Part shown: positions 13,801 through 25,452 of the stretch, piece after piece
Position numbering within the stretch: the stretch's first letter is position 1
Layout: each line of letters begins with the position of its first letter
NCBI GenBank assembly: GCA_944474755.1
Contig: OX104117.1
Span: forward strand, 80,886,926-80,950,925
Reading direction: 5' to 3'
Length of the DNA stretch: 64,000 nt
Source of the DNA: Limnoperna fortunei
Lineage: Eukaryota > Mollusca > Bivalvia > Mytilida > Modiolidae
Translations under genes and position numbers: made by a program
The notes under the pieces: generated by a model
Told to the model about the DNA's origin: nothing
Databases searched by the model: none
What the model saw: only the letters and a program-made list of their open reading frames with translations

Positions 13801-16800
13801 TATCAAAGACATACCTAATGATGCACAGCGTGCTGATAAACTAAACGCTATTACAAAGTCACCATGCATAACACAGGAACAGGTAATTAATCTTCTAAAT
13901 TAAAATGATTTTGTTAGTCTTGTGACTACAGACCCTTAGGCACAATATTGTTATTTCTATGTAAAGATTATATAATTTTTGTCTATATACTGTTTAGTCT
14001 ATATTTTATAGCTATATTCCATTGTTTATAGATTAACTGATAGACATGAAATATAATTGCTTGGGTAATAAACAGTAGAATGATATCAAATCAGTTATGA
14101 ATCTGTTTATAGAATATCTGTATAGAGTCTATTTAAAATGTCTTTACTTGTGAATTAGTTCGTCTAAAACAAAATGTCCTAATTTCATACGGAATAAAAT
14201 AGACATTTTATTTTACCTTTTTTAACTGATAAACATTTTATTTTAAACATTGCTGAAGTAGACGAATTTTAATTAACAGGTTGATGAAGCAATGAAGGCA
14301 TATAAGAATTGCACAAATTTTGCCGCCTCGTCATCATCTGAAGTTGAATCACAGACTGACAGTGAAACATTAAGTGAGGCATCTCCCAAATTACTCTCTC
14401 AATTTAGGTATACATTATGTTGAAGTAACAGAAACTTACAAAGATGTGATTATATCAAAAGTGAAATGAATACAATAAAAATACAATTCTGTAAATAATA
14501 ATTGATCTGCAGTAATATATAGAAATGACAATACCTAAATATGATAACGTAAACCCTTTGTTGCATAGGAGTATAAAGTCGAGGTTTTCTGTGTTACTGG
14601 AAATTTCTTGACATCTGTACTATTCTTCCCTTAATTTGGAATTCAATTGTTAAGTTGATAGCGTCATGAATATAACTGAGCTTTTCTACCTGGACGTACA
14701 CACTAATGAATACAATAATAGATAACATGAGATTCATAAATAACGATCTGCAGAACAGTTAATTGATATGTATAATGTAAACGTATTTCTTTTTCGCGGT
14801 TTTAATCTGGTTCGTTGAGATACTTGTGCAATTTTGCTATGCTAATTTTTGCTGATTTTATTGGGCCACTAAAATACCAAAAATATTGCGAAACTAAGTA
14901 CGTTTTTTGACACAGGAATATAACATCTTGTTTTAGTTACACTGATTTGAAAAAATTTGGAACCAGTAATAGAGATGCTATTGTAAGTGCGATATCTAAG
15001 GCAGACACAGATGTATTGTCTAAAGAACGGATGAAAGACGGCTTCAAATTTATCATGGAGGCTCGTGTATGTACATCTTTATTAAGTTTAAACACTGAGG
15101 ACACCAACACAAAACGTAACTGCCCGACATTTTAAACTTACTGTTTTGTTTTTCAACGGGGAAGCACTTTCTAGACGAGATGTAATATTAGAAATAATAT
15201 ATTTTCTGTCGAATTTCGAGGTTTAAATAATTTGGATTCCTACCTTTGTCAGGTAAACTACATTAAGGTACTAAGTCAACTGATGGAACATTCTAGTACA
15301 TTTTGCGTCAATTCGAATGTGGGCACAACGGTAATCAATAAGAAGATATTGATAACTATTTAGATAATTGGCTTCCGCCAAAAAATTAATTGTGTTTTTA
15401 TACACTATGACAGAGCGGGCTAGGCCCTTAAATTGCCAGCATTGAAGTACTTGTCATTAAATAGTCATATCAAGTATCAAATCAAAATCCGAATTCTATT
15501 TCTTCTTTTCCGCCTATTCAAAGACCATCGTGGTATATAGAGATTGTATTGAAAGAAGCCACGTAGCCGATATGAAAGGCAGAATTTTCGCTTCATACTC
15601 AACTCCATACTTGTAGTGGTGAAACAAATATTTGCCCATGTAGCTTTTCTATTGCTTTAACAAATTTATTGTATGAAACTTATTCTTCTGAATAGTATGG
15701 ATCGAAACACTCCGTTAAACATCTTTTACTTCAATAAATAAAAACCAAGATGTCTAAAATAAAGTAAACTTAAAGGAAGAACATAATTATTTCACTGTCC
15801 AGTGTAGGTACTAACATTTGAACAGTAGGTTTGTATTACCGATTAAAACACCCTTTTCTATTGTATCACTATTGATTTTTTTATTAGGGAAAATCCACAT
15901 CGGGTGTCATTACCGTGGACGACTTAGATGCTGCTGGTAACTTAATATGCGGAATTGACACTTCTGTTCTTAGCAGACTAGATTCCGATGCTTTAGATGA
16001 GTATTCTACCAAGATTGAAAAGTGCCCACTAGGAGCAACAGAGAGACAAACCTTAGCGTCGTCTGCAATGCTAAAACTAAATTTGTAAGGATAATCTTAA
16101 GCATTCTGGTTCCTGCCTATTTAAGAAGTCTTGTTACTAATGTATTTATAAGTAATGTTAATAAAAGTGTTGACGAACGACTAGCTCATTTTTAAATTTG
16201 AGATACAGTATTTTATTAATATATAGCTAATAAGAGTACATAGTAGATGAGTCTAGATATTCTACACGATATTATAAGTAACTTTTATTCTGCTAATATG
16301 TAATTTAGCATTTATTTAATTTACTTCTATTTAATGTTTTTATGTACAATGACGTTTATACTTCTATTTATATCCACTGATGAATGTTTTCAACAACTCC
16401 CGCCAAGCTGCCTTCCATCTTTATTAACGTGATCGCGTGACTTACAACTTCAGGAACGGATTCCGGTAAATGTTATTATGTTATCAACGGCCTTGTAGGA
16501 AAATGATAACAATGATATATAAAACTTCTGTAATTAATTACAAAAGAATTAAAATGTAAACTATACAAACTTGTGTAATAGAAAAGCAAAAATAATTGAT
16601 ATTTAGAAAGTTAAATGGCGAATAAAATAAACCCGGGGTGAAGTAGTATCTTCACCGCTATCGATGCTAATATTACATATCCTTCAACGAGAACCCCTTA
16701 AGAAACAATGATTTGCGGGATTTGTTACAAATGATTTATTATTGGATATAAATAGTAGGATAAACGTCATCGTGTATTATTAAAGAGGTACAGATTGGGA

Positions 16801-19800
16801 AAAATTATCACGGAACAAAATAATAGCGCTTCATTAAGCTCACTTGACATCCAATTGTCAGAAATAGTGCGCAAGTTGTTTATAGGTCTAAACAGTAGCT
16901 CTATGGTCCGCCAAATCAAAAATAGCCAAAGACCCTAAAGAGCTAGTGTTCCGTAGTTAGTCACGACATTGGAGTCATCGAAAAATATCCGTCAACAAGA
17001 AAAAAAAACGTACAAATTATATACATATTGTATGTATTGTCGTCTTTTATTTGTAAATCATCCATTGGCTATATAGAACTACCTTTTGTGTTAAAGGTTT
17101 TAATTCACTAAAAGATACTCTCATTGTGGTCTACTTGTGAAATGTATATTTACCATACACGAAGATAATTTATGTTCCTCATATATAGTGTTTGGTTGAG
17201 TGCATGGCAATGTGTTTGATTTTAGGAAGGACGGATCAAAAGTTGATGCAGCCGGTGTAATGAGATTGGGAACATTGGTTTCTGAAATGTCAGATGCCCA
17301 GTTAGATACTGTCGATAAAGTATGTATCAATATTTGTAATTATTAATGTTAAGGAAGATGTTCATTATATTATTAAAATTAATTCAACCTGGCGGGTATC
17401 ATTTAATGTCCCATTATGTTGCCTATTTTTTATGCCAGGAGTGATTGATTGTTGTACAAAAACTTCCAAATAGGAGCGCTAGTTCAAGAAATTGCATCAA
17501 AAACTATAAAAATGTAAGAAATGTATTGCACACCGTCAAAAATATATTTAACAAGTCGTCGTGTACATATTATTACACCATTTATTAATCTCTTTTATAA
17601 AAAATATTTTAAAGTCGTTTCTTGCTATGTTTTAGTGTCTTTGTCTGATATTTATTTTAATGGAATTAAAATGGAATCTAATTTATTTATAAAGAGTTGT
17701 GAGATAAATGTTAGATGTTTTACAAACCAATAAAAAATAAGAAATGAGACACAGTCCTTAAATAAATATCTGTCGTCTTATCTGTATGTAGCAGCATTTA
17801 AGCCATCGATATCGCTTTTACGAACATGATAGGGATCAATGGTATTTTTAGATACTTTTTGACGTAGACTGGCATTATAAAATATTCATTATGATATAGT
17901 CTGGGATTAATAGAAGGACGTATAAGTTTAACGTATTTTACAGTCAATGTTATGTGACATGGCTGATAAAATAGTATCAGCATTTAAAGAAAAAGAGGAA
18001 AAAGACACACAACGAAAAAAGAAAGGATTCAAAATGGATACAACCTCAAATGACGATAGCACATACACGGCAAACAAACAAAGAGTAATGAAAAAATTAC
18101 TGTCTGTACAAGATTCCTGCTCAAGTACCTCCAGTGGTGCATCCGGTCGTAGAAAAAGATCGTCAAGTAAGACAACAGAAATCAACTTTCTTTTTAATTC
18201 ACTTTAGTAAATGACCTATGCTTTAATTGATTAGGTTATGTCGTTGAATTGTATTGCCAAAGTGGAAGTTTAATCAGTTGGAATTTAGATAACGTTTTGT
18301 TTTTTTATCGTATACAATTTTCAGCTATTGTTGTAACATGGTTATATTATATATTTAAAGATATATTTACTATAATTATAGAAATATAATATATTTTACC
18401 TAACTATTTATATCAACACTCCAACTTACATACTTCGCTTGGAAGCGGGAGGTTTCTCATGCCATTAAACCTGGTTTATCCCATCATTTGTTTTACCAAA
18501 TCAGGACCATTGCTGTAGTTGCTATATTTTAACATGTTAGTTCCCAAGTTTGCAGGTTTTTGGACTTTAATTGGTGAATTGGTTTTTTGACAGTTTTCTT
18601 GGTGTTCGGTATTTTGTTAATACATTCATCTACATGACATAGCAGAAAGCACCTTTTCAAGTGTACAAACGACAACATAGAAAAATGTCTTCTCGATTCA
18701 CAAACTTTTAGCCGAACGTATATCGAAAAATACAAAACAATTAATTGGCGTTTAGTTTAAACATATTTAATCTGTGATAAAAAGGATAAGACACAAGTAA
18801 ATACATACTAACGAAGTCTTCTTCAATTTACAATTTTTAATAACAATAGTAAGGCATGATCATTTTTCCTTACATAATAAAGTTCTACGTGAAAAGAAAA
18901 ATTGAATCATATATTACATAAGATTTCCTTGTGTATGTATGGACGTATGTATGCACGAGCATGTGTATGTGTGTCTATCATTGTATATCAAATCGTGGAG
19001 TAATCTATTTTTTTCGCTTATAAACGTTCATTGGCGTCTGGCACCATTATACAGGCAATGCCAGGTACCTTGGGAATATATCACATATGACCACAATCAT
19101 ATGAAATTTATTATATTGCGATACAATTGAAAACAATCATATGAAATATTTGTATAGTTTATAATAACATAATAATAAATTGTATATATATGCATAAAAT
19201 GACAAACACGTTTCAAAATGATGATAGACCAATAATCAAAAATAAAAAAAACAACAACAATAGAAAATACACAAAGGATCCTTAAAAATTAGAGTTAGAA
19301 AATGTATTTAATAGAGGTATCTTTTTTAGCGTCGTTAACTTGTGCATACATGAGAAGCATCGGAGTATCAGGATTGTCTGCTCTGACTTTAGACCAGATT
19401 AACAACATGGGCAACACAGAGTTCACAGATTGTATTGACATACTTGGGGCTGTTACTGATTACAGTGAGGACCAAAAGAAAGCGTTGGCTGCTGTTGGAA
19501 AGCGGGACGCGGTCAGTTTACACAATTTCACATTAATTGTTAACAAAAAGAAAGAAAAACAAGAAAGAAGTTTGTTTACAAACACTTATGGTCTTGCATG
19601 CATGTAAAATATTGTGGATCAAATAAAAATTAGTTACTTTTTTAGCAAGTAGATTACTTTATTAAGTTTTACTTTGTTATTTAATAAAATTTACGTGAAC
19701 AAGTGTACGTGAAGTAATTTTTTTTTTCTATTTTAATTTTAGGTCTGGGGAAATCCAGGCAATTGGACAGCTAATACAGTGTACAGTGCAGGGATCATAG

Positions 19801-22800
19801 TTCAAGGATTAACACTTTCGGAACTAGACACTTTAAATCTTGACCTAGATGCGATAAGTAAGCTGGGAGAATTTAATGGTTGGACAGATGCACAGGTGAA
19901 CAATTTTCCGTAACACATTTTATCTTAGTTCTAATTTAACTTAAACTCGAATTAAAATATACGCTTTGATTGCAAATGATTTATGCATTGTAAATAATTT
20001 TAATTCAATAGATGTTAATGATAGTTAGCTTATGTTTGACAATAAAGACTCATGATCTCATTGAATCGCCGACTCTGTTAAAATGGTAAGGTATCAAAGG
20101 GATGTTTGACTTTTTGAAATAAGATATAAAAAACAACTTCATTGTATCTGTTAAAATTACAAATAAAGAAGTGAATAATTGAAAAATTAAAAAATAAGAA
20201 ATAAAGAATAGAAATAAATGATAATTTTCATACATATGCCTTAATCAAGAGAATCGTGTCATAAACTATTTTTCTTTCTTTAAACATGAACTTTGAATAG
20301 AAAAAGACCATTTTTGAAAGATGGTTAAAACTGACGAAATCTAATGATGCCAGTACAATTACGTCAAACGAGCTGATGTCTTTGGGGCACATGACATGTG
20401 GAGCAGGAACCAATCATATCGCTGTCTTACCCCTTAGTGTTTACACGTAAGTATTCATAATATCTCTTCAAAAATTATTGAGCGTCAATAAACTATAATC
20501 GAACTTTTAAACGGAAATAACTATTCACAAAGTTCAAGAACCTCAGCTCAGTTGACATAATTAATGCGTCTCTAATCATGTTCCATTTATTAGTGGTCTT
20601 CACATCAGTAATTTTAGGATATCTGAGATTTATTTACTACCTTTTTCGTTTTGAGCTTTGTTGAATAAATATTAATTTTGCAGTATAATTTTACTAATGA
20701 TTAATTGATAAGTCTAAAATTAAAAGTAAGATTATTAGATTACTTATTCCATGCTGAAAGTCATATATAATTTTGACTAAGTTATATAAAATGTAAATGG
20801 ATTTTGGCCTTTTATCATATTGATGTTTAAATGCAAATTATAATCGGAGTGGATAAAATCTAACCTAACAATTCAATTAACAACACAGACAGGATAACAA
20901 ATCACAAAAATACACGAAAAATGTTTGTATTAAAAATTTAGAAAATGTATGTATTTTATCGCCTATAATAGACTTAAATTCACATTAGCTTCCTTTTGAT
21001 TTTATTTTAACGATTTATAAACAGATCAGCTGCTGATTCAATTGGAGAAGTGACAAGTTGTTCTGCTGCCCAGCTGAGTTATTTTGCAACTTTGGCAAAG
21101 GCGGCATATGGTAATGTCACATCATGGTCAACAACTACCGTGGCAAATGTAGGGGTTGTCATAGGTATGCACGTTTTTGATACTAGTAGCAATTGTCCCA
21201 GACTTTCAAAAGAGTATTCCAACATTGCTGTTTGGTATCAGCACCATTCATTTATCATGTGATAGAAAATAAGGACAAATAGTGAGAATTCAGTAACATA
21301 TAATAACAGTATTTTAATTAAAGTGGGATATTTGAAATTAATAGACAGTAACTCAAATCCTAATACCATTGATCATTTAAAAATTGGGAGAATATTTAAC
21401 AACTAACTGATCAAGATTTGTTTTAATATGTCGAAAGCTATAACATGATATATAGATATAATCTATTTTTTTATTATTTAGGTGGCCTGTCAACATCGGA
21501 ATTGTCCTCCCTCTCTGAAGCGCAGATCAATGCCATTGATTCCAACCTTATCTCATATATACCTGCAACATCATTTTCGGTATATTAAACATATTGACGC
21601 ACGAATTTCCATAAAAGACCAATAACAAAATTAAGCTATCAATTACAGATTGACCAACTCTTATTTTCGTTCGTTGAATTATTCTTCCTTACGATAACCA
21701 CGAGTTTTGCTTTTTAGAATGTTGCTGAACACAACTTTTCACAACTTTTCAGCTATATTGCTGCGTCAAGTTTTTATTACAGAAGGAAACCGGAGTATTC
21801 GAAAAAACACTACCTTTGGTTGGAAATACTGGCAATCTTTGTTCATTAAGATTAAAGTCGAGCACAAAATGACTGCATTGAGACTCGAACCTTCACGTGA
21901 TGGATAGTAGATGACTAATTAAAGAACTCGGCCTAGGAGACTCCGATAACCACGATTTAAATCATTGCTTGCTTTCGCCCTAAATAAAGCTGAAATATTG
22001 CTAACAAAAAAACTCACTCTGCAGACTTACACCGATAACAAACATGTCAATATAACAAATGCTGTCATATGTAAAGATACTGTTTTCGTTGTGTGTAAGT
22101 TTCACATAATTGTTATTACTATTGCTCAAAAACAATATGAAAAATTAGATAAAATAACATTTTTATTGAGTTACCATGAAAATGTTTGCAGCCAAAAAGC
22201 AGACTCGATTATTTTATGATGTCTATCTTATATTTATCTGATACTTTTAGCATTTCAATTTTGTTATTATTGTAATTTGAACAGGCATTCACTGCCACAC
22301 AGATTGCAACATTCAGTACAAGTCAGGCCCAGTCGACAACAGTATCCCAAAGAAGTGCTTTAAATTCCGGCCAATTGTCAGCTTTGTCAACTGTGGCTGG
22401 AACAACTTTCTCAGGATGTATGTTGTAGAGGATATATATTTGTTTATTCAAAATTTGTATCGTTGGCATTAGTGATTTAGGCATACCTTAATATAATTAG
22501 CCAATCTTGTGTTATTAAGGTAGAAATAGCGGAAATTCAAACCATTTTGAAGAAGACGAATGTCGGTCTTCATACGCCAACTATTTGCAATAGATTTTTT
22601 TTCAACTTTTAATAGGTCTTCGCACGTTTCAAATCAGCGTCTTTAAATCTATAGACAATTTCATTCTACTATTTTAAAATTATAATCAGGATTAGAGTCA
22701 ATTTAATATGTGGCCGATTAATTTTATACTAAACTTATAATTGCACTGATTAAGTTATAAACGACACTGATTCAACAAAGCAAGAGTTGACACCTGCTTT

Positions 22801-23094
22801 TGTGGAGCTCAGTTTGTATGGATCTTTCCATATTATATTTATGTAATATACTTGTTGATTATTGAGGAACCATAGTAGACTGTGGGTCGTTTATATTGAC
22901 AGTCTGCATTTAATTTCCTTTTCACAAGATGTTGTTTCCTTATTTTGTTGCCAATATACATATCTTTGTTGATTTTTGTATATGTTGGTATATTGTAATT
23001 ATATATTTGTTATATTATAGGTGACATTATCCGAACATCGTGGAGTCTAGCGGTTTTCCTTACTTTCCTGTCGATGTGGTTTGGACGTAACTAA
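198..23094 (+). CDS. Mesothelin/stereocilin/otoancorin-like GPI-anchored surface protein, multi-exon, 5' partial
   Basis: Exons joined by eye, all with AG/GT borders and compatible phases: 198-314, 1016-1132, 1782-1892, 4167-4355, 4729-4904, 5889-6023, 6814-6974, 7349-7550, 7655-7767, 8184-8298, 8509-8712, 10907-10954, 11943-12134, 12861-13013, 13679-13882, 14280-14407, 14937-15066, 15888-16084, 17226-17319, 17944-18166, 19330-19511, 19743-19895, 20301-20446, 21025-21164, 21482-21579, 22285-22417, 23021-23094. They total 3935 nt, open to TAA at 23092-23094 (about 1310 residues plus a split first codon). No signal peptide is visible because the 5' end lies outside. Order: mucin-like region, Cys-containing segment, many short helical repeats, RRKR site, about 310-residue C-terminal block, hydrophobic tail. 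Mesothelin-superfamily members are extracellular superhelical proteins used in cell or matrix contact; a role in the mussel is not known to me. Family call is by architecture and short motifs (for example CGL near I-x-x-IP), not by alignment. The 20301 and 12861 acceptors are the least certain; an exon could be missed in the 2.2-kb intron before 10907. Confidence 0.72.
2016..2235 (+). mobile_element. tRNA-derived SINE, plus orientation
   Basis: The element begins GGCCTCAGTGGCCTAGTAA, has an A-box-like head with 'AAGGTAGTTAGTC' and a B-box-like 'GCGGGTTCGGGTCTC'. It continues into a tRNA-unrelated body containing 'TTGACAATGATTGCCAGTT' and 'TTTTCTCCGGGTACTACGG', as in the other SINE copies of this window. 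It sits inside the third copy of the PTS intron, so it arrived after the triplication. Confidence 0.75.
2386..2790. repeat. Interspersed repeat with two internal sub-units, inserted in PTS intron 3
   Basis: It begins TGCCAACACAGAAGTCGCCC, the same start as the repeat at 34066. Two similar blocks follow: 'AAAATCGGACAACGTTGA...CAGCCATTTTGAA' and 'GAGATCGGATAACGTTGAA...CCACCATTTTGAA', about 155 bp apart. Intron sequence matching units 1 and 2 resumes at about 2790, giving a clean insertion boundary. No ORF of note. Confidence 0.6.
3034..3305 (-). mobile_element. tRNA-derived SINE, minus orientation
   Basis: Reverse-complement copy of the SINE family. The head reads (on minus) from GGGGGCCTCTGAGACC at 3305, with B-box-like sequence around 3205-3225. 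The body carries the shared 'TTGACAAGGATTGTCAGTT' block at about 3150-3170. It ends near 'AACGCCATTC' at 3060, the usual 3' region of this family. Confidence 0.75.
3465..3850 (+). pseudogene. Degraded non-LTR retrotransposon fragment (endonuclease-RT linker region)
   Basis: Translating plus with frame breaks gives TPTKIITLRKNDKPWFTNEF then RREIRKRERL, and further on YWKLQTRIKSQ. The 'NDKPWF...E.R..IRKRDRL' and 'YWKL' motifs are typical of the linker between endonuclease and reverse transcriptase in jockey/CR1-type elements. Several stop codons interrupt it, and the RT core does not follow. It lies in the long intron before exon 4167. Confidence 0.6.
4167..4904 (+). other. Cys-containing exons between mucin-like stalk and helical repeats
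   Basis: Exon 4167-4355 (63 codons) enters in phase 1 and carries a closely spaced Cys group (PCPKECQTCQ) followed by a Phe/Tyr-rich segment. Exon 4729-4904 enters with a split Leu codon and leaves in phase 0. I placed its acceptor at the AG of 4727-4728 rather than the nearby CAG before ACAACT, because the latter causes a stop within a few codons. No named domain is recognised here. It precedes the first helical exon at 5889. Confidence 0.65.
5889..17319 (+). other. Helical-repeat exons (superhelix) of the mesothelin-like gene
   Basis: Fourteen exons between 5889-6023 and 17226-17319 encode short amphipathic helix pairs with scattered Cys. Almost all boundaries are phase 0, with an internal phase-2 intron splitting several helical pairs (after 6974, 7767, 14407 and 16084). 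The exon 13679-13882 reads LQRLSNIKNIACGLTIDDIK, a Leu-rich helix followed by a Cys-Gly-Leu and an Ile-Pro turn, the pattern seen in stereocilin and otoancorin. The exon at 10907-10954 has only 16 codons. Function is inferred as an extracellular solenoid; no catalytic motif is present. Confidence 0.68.
8938..9150 (+). mobile_element. tRNA-derived SINE, plus orientation, in intron
   Basis: Head 'GATAAGGTAGTAAG', B-box 'GCGGGTTCAAACCTC', then 'TTAATTGACAAGAATTGCCC' and 'TTACTCCGTCTTCCTCG' as in the other copies. Located in the intron between exons 8509-8712 and 10907-10954. Confidence 0.75.
17944..18166 (+). other. Exon with Lys/Glu-rich linker and furin-type RRKR cleavage site
   Basis: This exon (223 nt, entering in phase 0, leaving in phase 1) starts with a short helix, runs into a charged segment (EKEEKDTQRKKK) and then a Ser-rich stretch ending GASGRRKRSS. 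The RRKR motif is encoded at 18148-18159. It fits the R-X-K/R-R consensus of proprotein convertases and lies at about residue 1000 of the predicted product. It leaves about 310 residues to the C-terminus, close to the size of membrane-bound mammalian mesothelin, whose precursor is also cut by furin. Cleavage itself is inference. Confidence 0.65.
19330..22417 (+). other. Exons of the C-terminal mesothelin-like block after the furin site
   Basis: Exons 19330-19511, 19743-19895, 20301-20446, 21025-21164, 21482-21579 and 22285-22417 join in frame. They show repeated units of 'Gly-Leu, Leu-x-x-Leu, Ile-x-x-Ile/Leu' followed by a Trp or aromatic-x-x-Gln/Ala-Gln element (GLSALTLDQINN, WTDAQ, GLSTSELSSLSEAQ). 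This is the recurring helix pattern of mesothelin and otoancorin. Several N-x-S/T sites are present (for example NWT in 19743-19895, NVT in 21025-21164). The donor after 19511 is GTCAGT, a usable but imperfect site. The acceptor of 20301 lacks a strong pyrimidine tract and was chosen because the nearer AG at 20319-20320 brings an early stop. Confidence 0.65.
21770..21948 (-). mobile_element. tRNA-derived SINE, minus orientation, diverged
   Basis: On the minus strand it has 'GGCCGAGTTCTTTAATTAG', 'CACGTGAAGGTTCGAGTCTC' (B-box region) and 'GTCGAGC' followed by the body. Divergence is higher than in the copies at 8938 and 56823. Lies in the intron between exons 21482-21579 and 22285-22417. Confidence 0.6.
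23021..23094 (+). other. Terminal exon with GPI-signal-like hydrophobic C-terminus
   Basis: The last exon follows ATTATAG and encodes about 24 residues ending WSLAVFLTFLSMWFGRN and TAA. A small-residue group (FSG) just upstream, a polar spacer and a hydrophobic run of about 12 residues ending close to the stop fit a GPI-attachment signal, as in mesothelin. The hydrophobic run is short, so a weak transmembrane anchor cannot be excluded. The homologous exon survives in the decayed copy at 46826-46895. Confidence 0.65.
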
Positions 23095-23670
23095 ATGATT
23101 TACCACGACTATGGATTACGACACGAGAAAATTTTTGTAACAAAGATGTTAAACAATGATGTTGTTTCTGTGTAACTTTCCTATGTTCAAACCCCATATA
23201 CTGTGTAATTTTTTCTATAAAGTGAAATATATACCTTTACTCGAAAGTCTTTCTTTTTTGTAATTTCTATTAATTCCACTCTAAAATTTTTAATGTGATA
23301 GTTATTTACGCTGTAAATATACAACGTTGTTTTATCTGTAACTTTCCAATTTTTAAATTTCATATATTTTATAAACGTTTATTAAACGTATACTTCTTTT
23401 ATCTTAAATTAATAAGTAGTTTTTTCATAATTTTGTTGGTTGCCGAGAAAATGCACAATTGATATTTGTTTACGTACAGACAATGTAACGAAGTGTTTTG
23501 ATCTAATTGGTCATTTTCTTAAATTTACTTTTAAGAATTGAAGATGCTATTCTGCAAATTCGTCTTTCGTAGTAAAATCTGTTGGAGCGTTGAGATACAT
23601 TATACAATATATAACGATACAATGTACAACATTTTAGTATGACCCCAGCATTTGGGTTCAAAAGTTAGTA

Positions 23671-24060
23671 TGATATATCGACATGATGACGGAGCAAAGA
23701 ATGACAGACAACCAAATTAAATTCTTTTTTATAAATAAAAACTATGCAAAGTTTAACAACCGGAACACGATATATGAATTGGCTGACGGCGCAAAGAATG
23801 ACAGACAACCAATAAAAATTCTACATTTTATAAATAAAATGTCAATGTTAAACCCCCGGAACAGGAAATAAGAAAAGCTTACGGCACAAAGAATGACAGA
23901 CTTCTAATAGAAATTTTTCTTTGTATGCATAAACACTATATGGAGTTCAAACAGCGTAACATGATATATCGACAGGCTGACGGGTCAAAGACAGACACAC
24001 GACCGATACAAATGTTCCTTTTTGATACTTAAAAATATAGTTAGGTATTACGGAACTAAA
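23671..24060. repeat. Four-unit tandem repeat, about 97 bp per unit, 3' of the mesothelin-like gene
   Basis: Units begin at about 23671, 23770, 23867 and 23963, spaced 99, 97 and 96 bp. Each contains a variant of 'GACGGAGCAAAGAATGACAGACAACC' followed by an AT-rich part with 'TTTATAAATAAAA'. Copy B of the segmental duplication has only one recognisable unit, near 48241-48330, so the array expanded in copy A or contracted in B. Confidence 0.7.
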
Positions 24061-24606
24061 ATGGGGAAAAAAGACACAACGGCATGCAATTACACTGAAT
24101 TTCACAGACATAAAACAAATGTCATTATTTCAAAAATTCGCACAGCACAACTAAGAACTTGTGTAACATTTACTGGATGCTGGTACCATTTGGTAGAATT
24201 AAAATATTTTAGTGACAATGTATTGACAAGATTTTAATGCAGTTGTCAAACCAAATTGTTTAAAGACAAAAATCGTACTTCTTGGTCTAAACAATTCGAA
24301 AAAAGACATGAGCAAAAATCATCAAGCGTTTTCAATGTTTTATAAAAAAGTTAGAAAACCGATTGGCGAACAATCGATTAACAAGATATAGTCATAAGAC
24401 GTAAAAGGGAAATATAAAACAACAAAAACCAAAAGTGAGTAACCCAGCCTCGATACAAATAATAAATTTGCAACCTATTCCAAGCAAATAATGATATAAA
24501 CACATTTTATTCTACCAGCAGAACGGTAAAAATAAAAATCAGTTGGTGAAAAAAATCGAGAAATTACTCTAAAAACGAAATTGTATTGATTACTACAAAT
24601 ATTTGT

Positions 24607-25422
24607 TACATTCAAACCTCGTTGTCTCGAACTTGGTTGACTCGATACCTCGGTTATGTCGGTATAATTTTTAAGTCCCGCATTGTTCCCTCCCATTTTT
24701 TTCTTCTGATGTGTCGATCCCAGTTGTCTCGATATTTCGCTCAATTCCATGAATTTTGCAGTCCGTACAGTATTAATAAGTGGAATTTAAACCTCAGTGT
24801 CTCGAAGTTAATTTTGCTCTTGTTATCAATTGTCAAAACTAACAATTTCATTTGTATTGTTACTTAATTAGCGTCTGTTTATTTTACACTTATCTACATG
24901 AAAACACAAAAAGTGAATTGGTAATTTAATAAAACGAATTTATAATTCATGCATTAATTGATGATCCGCTTATTAGTGTCTGAATAATTTTTTTCATGTT
25001 TAAATAAAAATGATAATTTCGTTTGATCTTATTTATGATTTATGTGATTTTGTTTCATTTCTTCAAAGAAATTTTGTTCTTTCAATTGACTTGTGTATTG
25101 ACAGTTTGTAATGTTTATTTAGTTCTTTAGAACTGTATGTTGATAAGTGCTCATGATTTCTGAATAAATTTTAAAAGTTTAAATAAAATAAATTTTAATT
25201 ATTGTCGATTTATTTGAATGTATAAAAAAATACTTGATATATCGCACGCTACAAATACAAACGTTGGCGAAACTAATATACATGAAATAAAATACCCTTA
25301 AACTTTTGATACATCACATAATGACGATGACGTCCCACCCGTAACTGGGTTGACTCGAACTTCTTATCAATCGATATATTTTTACGGTCCCATAAACTTC
25401 GAATTATAAAGGTTTGACTGTA
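24607..25422. mobile_element. Non-autonomous TIR element (pogo/Tc1-like ends), 816 bp
   Basis: Left end TACATTCAAACCTCGTTGTC and right end (reverse complement) TACAGTCAAACCTTTATAAT form imperfect terminal inverted repeats with the TCAAACCT core. The interior repeats 'TCTCGA/ACTCGA' phrases. The flanks 'AAATATTTGT' and 'TTTACATAATATA' are contiguous in copy B near 48883-48902, which looks like the unoccupied site. No transposase ORF is present. Confidence 0.55.
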
Positions 25423-25452
25423 TTTACATAATATACAACACTGTTTTGAAAG

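Noticed and set aside
17521..17733. 70-aa ORF in the intron between exons 17226-17319 and 17944-18166
   Set aside because: AT-rich, no splice or motif support; the intron is bounded by good splice sites.
23671..24060. CRISPR-like regular repeat array
   Set aside because: The whole 97-bp unit is repeated, including the part between the conserved phrases. It is a simple tandem repeat in a eukaryotic genome.
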